From assembly GCF_023223525.1 (NCBI RefSeq), contig NZ_JALPRX010000091.1:1-62032 (forward strand): a stretch of 62,032 bases of DNA. The letters run 5' to 3'. Positions 58,471 to 62,032 of this stretch are shown here, piece by piece. The DNA is from Roseomonas acroporae. Its GTDB lineage: Bacteria; Pseudomonadota; Alphaproteobacteria; Acetobacterales; Acetobacteraceae. The position numbers were made by a program, and so were the translations under genes. Below the pieces are notes generated by a model. That model did no database searches, had not been told where the DNA came from, and saw only the letters and a program-made list of their open reading frames with translations. How positions within the stretch are numbered: position 1 is the first letter of the stretch; each line of letters begins with the position of its first letter.

Positions 58471-59739
58471 ATGCGCGGCGTGAACCTCACCCCCGACACC
58501 GAGCTCGCCTGGAAACTGTTCGACACGCTGCGCGAGCGCAGCTTCGACGGGGTGGGAATCACGCGCGAGGGCTACGGGCCGGGCGAGCGCATGGCGCACG
58601 CCCTGGTCCGCGCCGAGGCCGAGGCGATCGGGCTGGAGACGGCGGCCGACCCGGTCGGCAACCTCTACCTGACCCTGCCCGGCGCCGACCGCGCGGGGAA
58701 GCGCGTGGTGCTGGGCAGCCACCTCGACAGCGTGCGCTCGGGCGGCAATTACGACGGCGCCGCCGGGGTGGTGGCCGGGCTCGCCGCCGTGGCCGGGATG
58801 AAGCGCGCGGGCTTCGTGCCGGGGCGCGACGTGACGGTGATGGCGATCCGCTCGGAGGAGGCGGGGGCGTGGTTCCCCACCTCCTTCCCCGGCAGCCGCG
58901 GCGCGCTCGGCCTGCTGCGGCCGGAGGAGCTGGAACTGCGCCGGCAGGATTCCGGCCGCACCCTCGCCGACCACATGACCGAGGAGGGCTTCTCGCCGGA
59001 CTTCGTGCGGCAGGGGCGGCGGCATCTCGGGCCGGACAGCGTCTCGGCCTATCTGGAGCTGCACATCGAGCAGGGGCCGGTGCTGGATTCCGAGGGCATC
59101 CCGGTCGGCGTCGTCACCGGCGTTCCCGGCAGCCGGCGGCTGCGCGCCGCGCGCGTGCTCGGCGAGTACAACCATTCCGGCGCGACGCCGCGCCGCTGGC
59201 GCCGCGATGCCGCCGTCGCCCTGGCCGAGCTGGCCTACCGGCTGGACGAGGAATGGCTGCACCTGGAGACGCTCGGGCATCGCCTCGTCTGCACCTTCTG
59301 CGTGCTGGCGACGGCGCCCGAGGCCGGCTTCACCAAGATCCCCGGCGAGGCGCACTTCCAGCTCGACATCCGCAGCGTCGAGCCCACCTCGGTCGACCTG
59401 ATGTTCGCGGCGCTGCACCGGCTGGTGGCCGAGATCGAGGCGCGGCGCGGGGTGCGCTTCGAGCTGGGTCCGGAATCGGGCAGCAGGGCGAGCCTGATGG
59501 ATGCGGGGGTGCAGGACGGGCTGCGCGCGGCGGCGCGGCGGCTCGGCATCCCGTACCGCGACATGCCCTCGGGCGGCGGGCACGACGCGGTGGCCTTCGC
59601 CCAGGCCGGCATCCCCTCGGGCATGCTGTTCGTGCGCAACCAGAACGGCAGTCACAACCCGGACGAGTCGATGCGCGCGGAGGATTTCGCCGCCGCCTGC
59701 GCCGTGGTGCAGGCCTGGGCGGCCGACGCGGCGGGGTAG
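58471..59739 (+). CDS. M20-family N-carbamoyl-amino-acid/allantoate amidohydrolase, 422 aa
   Basis: A metal-dependent amidohydrolase of the hydantoinase/carbamoylase type (HyuC, AllC, beta-ureidopropionase). The two-metal ligands are visible: His in VVLGSHLDSVRSGGNYDGAA with the bridging Asp, Glu in AIRSEEAGAWFPTSFPGSRG, His in YLELHIEQGPVLDSEGIPVG and the late His in PSGGGHDAVAFAQAG or NGSHNPDESMRAEDF. A dimerisation domain lies at about 200-320 (VLGEYNHSGATPRRWRRDAA). It cleaves N-carbamoyl groups from amino acids or splits allantoate; which one cannot be told. It follows the SDR after 4 bases. It fits the nitrogen theme of the AtzF/AtzH unit, though the two are 12 kb apart. Confidence 0.92.
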   Translation: MRGVNLTPDTELAWKLFDTLRERSFDGVGITREGYGPGERMAHALVRAEAEAIGLETAADPVGNLYLTLPGADRAGKRVVLGSHLDSVRSGGNYDGAAGVVAGLAAVAGMKRAGFVPGRDVTVMAIRSEEAGAWFPTSFPGSRGALGLLRPEELELRRQDSGRTLADHMTEEGFSPDFVRQGRRHLGPDSVSAYLELHIEQGPVLDSEGIPVGVVTGVPGSRRLRAARVLGEYNHSGATPRRWRRDAAVALAELAYRLDEEWLHLETLGHRLVCTFCVLATAPEAGFTKIPGEAHFQLDIRSVEPTSVDLMFAALHRLVAEIEARRGVRFELGPESGSRASLMDAGVQDGLRAAARRLGIPYRDMPSGGGHDAVAFAQAGIPSGMLFVRNQNGSHNPDESMRAEDFAAACAVVQAWAADAAG

Positions 59740-59824
59740 GCGGCGGGCGGGGGCGGCGGGCCGACGCAGGCCGCCTTTCCCGCCCGGACCATGGACCCAA
59801 ACCACGAACGGGAAAGAACGCCGG

Positions 59825-60046
59825 ATGCAGACCGACCGCTACACCAAGTCCGTCCTCACCGTGATCGCCGCCGCGCTGGTGGCGCTGGTGGTGCAGAACG
59901 CCGTGCCGAAGGCCGAGGCGCAGAACCGCGCCGTGCAGCCCGTGGCGCTGTGCAGCATGAGCGGCGACCAGTGCGTCTCGGTCGGCAAGGCCGGGCCGAA
60001 CAACACGGTCGGCGTGCTGGCCGTGCAGAACGTCGGCGGGCGCTGA
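59825..60046 (+). CDS. Small exported protein, 73 aa
   Basis: The product starts with a signal or membrane anchor (MQTDRYTKSVLTVIAAALVA, LVVQNAVPKAEAQ, with an AEA-Q cleavage-like site). A short mature part of about 40 residues follows, with two Cys (PVALCSMSGDQCVSVGKAGP) that could form a disulfide. GGGAAAG lies upstream of the ATG. The family is not recognised, but exported, Cys-pair mini-proteins of this kind are common near metabolic genes in alphaproteobacteria. It lies 85 bases after the ureidohydrolase and just before the AT-rich insertion. Confidence 0.7.
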   Translation: MQTDRYTKSVLTVIAAALVALVVQNAVPKAEAQNRAVQPVALCSMSGDQCVSVGKAGPNNTVGVLAVQNVGGR

Positions 60047-60106
60047 AAAATTCCAGGACGGGATTGATATCCTGGCCCAGCCATTTCCTCGGGTATGCGG
60101 CGATTC

Positions 60107-61048
60107 ATGGCGACACAACTTATTCGCCTGACCCTGGTCAATGGCGATCCAGAAGGTCTTCGATATTCTTTAATCGCCGGCCGTACGACGGTTTTGTTCG
60201 CATGCCCTTGGACGCAACTGAAATTACTCCTCAATCGCGAAGAAGCGAAACGGCCGGCAGTTTATTTTATGGTTGGCGCGCCCCTTGGTCCCGAAAGGAA
60301 TGGTTATGAACAAGCAATATACATAGGGGAGTGCGATTCTCTGATTGATAGGTTTGCAGCCAAACATCATAGGGCCGATGCTGCCGAGTGGAACCAGATT
60401 TTTCTAGCGACTACAACGGAAGGGACTTTTAATAAAGCGCACGCAAGGCTGGCTGAACATAAAATACGCGAGAAAGCGCAGATCGCAAATCGCGCGAAAG
60501 TCTTAACTTTGGCATCTGGCTTGGTTAAAATGGACGAGGGGGATTTAGCGTTTACGGACGAGTTTGTAGGAAATGTCACAATCCTCGCTCAAACACTTGG
60601 ATTGGGCTTGTTCCGAACGCCAGTTTCAGAGAGTAGAATTGCCTTGTCGGACATGGATAAAAACTTCAAGGATCAGAATCTTCATTTGGAAATAGCGGAT
60701 GAGCTTGACATATTCAAGTTTGAGTACACCAATGCTGAAATTCCAGCTCAAATGATCCTTGACGGACCGGAATTTGTTATCAAAAAAGGATCCTATGCGC
60801 GCAGTCAGGATGGTGATGGTATGCCTCCAGGAATTTTGGAGAGAAGAAAATCGGCCAGAGTAAATGGTATTTTGTTGCCTTCTGACAAGGTGGGGCTCGA
60901 ACAATTCAACGCGGATTACCCAACCACCAGCCCATCGGCCGCAGGTTCCATGGTTTATGGGTCATCTTGTGCTGGACCAAGGGCATGGCGACATATTAAA
61001 TCAGGTTTACTTTATAAAGATTGGCTGCTTGCGCAATCCACAAAGTAA
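60107..61048 (+). CDS. GIY-YIG nuclease-family protein with DUF4357 domain, 313 aa
   Basis: The gene is strikingly AT-rich compared with everything around it, so it was probably acquired recently. The N-terminal 45 residues (ATQLIRLTLVNGDPEGLRYS) form the lead-in seen in such proteins. The GIY-YIG domain follows: RPAVYFMVGAPLGPERNGYE, AIYIGECDSLIDRFAAKHHR, W-N-Q-IFLATT, and a helix with LAEHKIREKAQ. GIY reads AVYF and YIG reads IYIGE, with Arg and the Glu-containing end present. The C-terminal part has DUF4357 features (EFVIKKGSYARSQDGDGMPP, SPSAAGSMVYGSSCAGPRAW). It could be a restriction or defence nuclease; no partner gene is adjacent. I use ATG 60107; ATG 60095 is also in frame. Confidence 0.85.
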   Translation: MATQLIRLTLVNGDPEGLRYSLIAGRTTVLFACPWTQLKLLLNREEAKRPAVYFMVGAPLGPERNGYEQAIYIGECDSLIDRFAAKHHRADAAEWNQIFLATTTEGTFNKAHARLAEHKIREKAQIANRAKVLTLASGLVKMDEGDLAFTDEFVGNVTILAQTLGLGLFRTPVSESRIALSDMDKNFKDQNLHLEIADELDIFKFEYTNAEIPAQMILDGPEFVIKKGSYARSQDGDGMPPGILERRKSARVNGILLPSDKVGLEQFNADYPTTSPSAAGSMVYGSSCAGPRAWRHIKSGLLYKDWLLAQSTK

Positions 61049-61133
61049 TATATCCAGTAAAACATCTGTAAGATTCTGAAATAAACAATAACCAATGTAC
61101 CTTTCTCGATAATTTTGCGCTAGGTCTGATGAA

Positions 61134-61155
61134 GGGCGAGCTTTTAATCTCGCCC
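61134..61155. terminator. Bidirectional terminator between convergent genes
   Basis: GGGCGAG (61134-61140), loop CTTTTAAT, CTCGCCC (61149-61155), followed by GAACTTTTG. It lies 85 bases past the GIY-YIG stop and 11 bases past the minus-strand binding-protein stop, and serves both directions. Confidence 0.75.
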
Positions 61156-61166
61156 GAACTTTTGAA

Positions 61167-62032
61167 TTAACGCATCATCTGGCAGCCCCCCTCGCTCTCC
61201 GGCCGGAACGCCTCCTCGGCCGGGGTGGTGCCGACCAGCTTGTAGTAGTCCCACGGGCCGCGCGATTCCTCCGGCCGCTTCACCTCGAACAGGTAGGCGG
61301 GATGGATCTTGCGCCCGTCCGGCCGCACCCGGCCGGGGCCGAAGCAGTCGTCATCCGTCGGCATCGCCTTCATGCGCTCGATCACCGCGCGGCCGCTGGC
61401 CTTGGCCTGGGCCACGCCGAGATCGGCCACCGCCTTCAGGTAGTGCAGCGTGCCGGCATAGGTCCCGGCATGCTCCTGGTTCGGCCAGTTGTTCGGCACC
61501 TTCGGCCGGATGCGGTTCATGAAGGCGCGGGTGCGGTCGTTCAGGTCCCAGTAGAACACCTCGGTCAGCAGCAGCCCCTGCGCCACCTCCAGCCCCATGG
61601 CGTGGATGTCGGTGGTGAACATGATCATGCCGACCACCTTCGGCCCGCCGCGCCGCGTCAGCCCGAATTCGCGCGCCTGCTTGAGGCAGTTCACCGTGTC
61701 GGCCGCGGCGGTCGCCAGCGCCACCACCTTGGCGCGGCTGGCCTGCGCCTGCACCAGGAAGGAGGAGAAGTCGGTGGTGCCGGGGAAGGGGAAGCGCGCC
61801 CGGCCGAGCAGCCGCCCGCCGGCCTGCTCCACGAAGCGCGTCGTGTCGCGTTCGAGCTGGTGGCCGAAGGCGTAGTCGGCGGTGATGAAGAACCAGGTGT
61901 CGCCGCCCGCCCGCACCGTGGCGCCGCCGGAGGATTTGGCGAACATCCAGGTGTCGTAGGTCCAGTGGATGGTGTTCGAGCTGCACTGCTCGCCGGTCAG
62001 CGCGGCGCTGGCGGCGCCGGTATTGACGTGCG
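61167..62032 (-). CDS. Branched-chain-type ABC substrate-binding protein, partial (3' part)
   Basis: The frame runs off the right edge, so the N-terminus and signal peptide are missing. The visible 288 residues match periplasmic type I binding proteins of the Leu/Ile/Val or amide/urea class (Peripla_BP_6). They include NTGAASAALTGEQCSSNTIH, WFFITADYAFGHQLERDTTR, GRARFPFPGTTDFSSFLVQA, VVALATAAADTVNCLKQARE and VVGMIMFTTDIHAMGLEVAQ, then MPTDDDCFGPGRVRPDGRKI and a C-terminal HPAYLFEVKRPEESRGPWDY. The long C-terminal part with Tyr-Tyr-Lys (WDYYKLVGTTPAEEAF) is common in proteins of soil alphaproteobacteria. Its transporter genes may lie beyond the window. Confidence 0.92.
   Translation of the reverse strand, partial: HVNTGAASAALTGEQCSSNTIHWTYDTWMFAKSSGGATVRAGGDTWFFITADYAFGHQLERDTTRFVEQAGGRLLGRARFPFPGTTDFSSFLVQAQASRAKVVALATAAADTVNCLKQAREFGLTRRGGPKVVGMIMFTTDIHAMGLEVAQGLLLTEVFYWDLNDRTRAFMNRIRPKVPNNWPNQEHAGTYAGTLHYLKAVADLGVAQAKASGRAVIERMKAMPTDDDCFGPGRVRPDGRKIHPAYLFEVKRPEESRGPWDYYKLVGTTPAEEAFRPESEGGCQMMR

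Overview
The window is GC-rich (roughly 70% or more by eye) with dense genes, GTG starts and start/stop overlaps. It carries several orphan Bug/TctC-type and other solute-binding proteins, a class III PHA synthase operon, a BisC-type molybdoenzyme and an AtzF/AtzH pair. This mix suggests an alphaproteobacterium, most like Acetobacteraceae of the Roseomonas kind. That assignment is inference from gene content; no rRNA is present.

Region 1 (1 to about 13,009) is an accessory element that stops at the 3' end of a tRNA-Ser(GGA) gene. It encodes an AlpA-type DNA-binding protein coupled to a RepA-like AAA ATPase, a KilA-N protein, small membrane and alanine-rich proteins, and a 5.3-kb phage-type large structural protein gene broken by one frameshift. 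Downstream of the ATPase lies an origin-like stretch (583-849) of palindromes and GCGGGAGC repeats. No integrase is visible. The window opens with a run of 12 G, so the element probably continues off the left edge. It looks like part of a prophage, phage satellite or phage-plasmid.

Region 2 (13,010-30,600) is chromosomal and catabolic. It holds the tRNA, an orphan TRAP binding protein, an HdeD-like membrane protein whose start lies at a poly-C tract, and a LysR regulator. Divergent from LysR runs a cluster with a two-subunit ThDP decarboxylase, an aldehyde dehydrogenase, a Bug protein, an alpha/beta hydrolase, pyruvate carboxylase, a DUF1932-type dehydrogenase, a second Bug protein and an FMN 2-hydroxyacid oxidase. 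A peptide-type binding protein is on the other strand. The oxidase, decarboxylase and aldehyde dehydrogenase could act in series on a 2-hydroxy acid.

Region 3 (30,600-44,450) contains RecD2, a hypothetical protein, an arginase-family enzyme with a changed metal ligand, a Crp/Fnr regulator and a catabolic-type acetolactate synthase. It then has an operon of an 18-residue leader ORF, phaE, phaC and a C-terminally extended CoA-transferase, with an alpha/beta hydrolase facing it.

Region 4 (44,440-62,032) contains atzH/hpxZ-like and atzF genes, a formamidase-like hydrolase, a trmN6-like/DUF2007 pair divergent from a polyprenyl synthase, and a C70-type papain-like protease. It continues with a class III aminotransferase, a chalcone-isomerase-like protein, a TonB-receptor remnant, a BisC-type reductase, a 2-hydroxyacid dehydrogenase, an SDR without its usual YxxxK, an M20 ureidohydrolase and a small exported protein. 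It ends with an AT-rich GIY-YIG/DUF4357 gene that looks foreign and a partial branched-chain-type binding protein cut by the right edge.

A dispersed palindromic repeat of about 65 bp occurs twice (26,155-26,219 and 44,377-44,442). Each copy starts exactly at the TAG stop codon of a gene.
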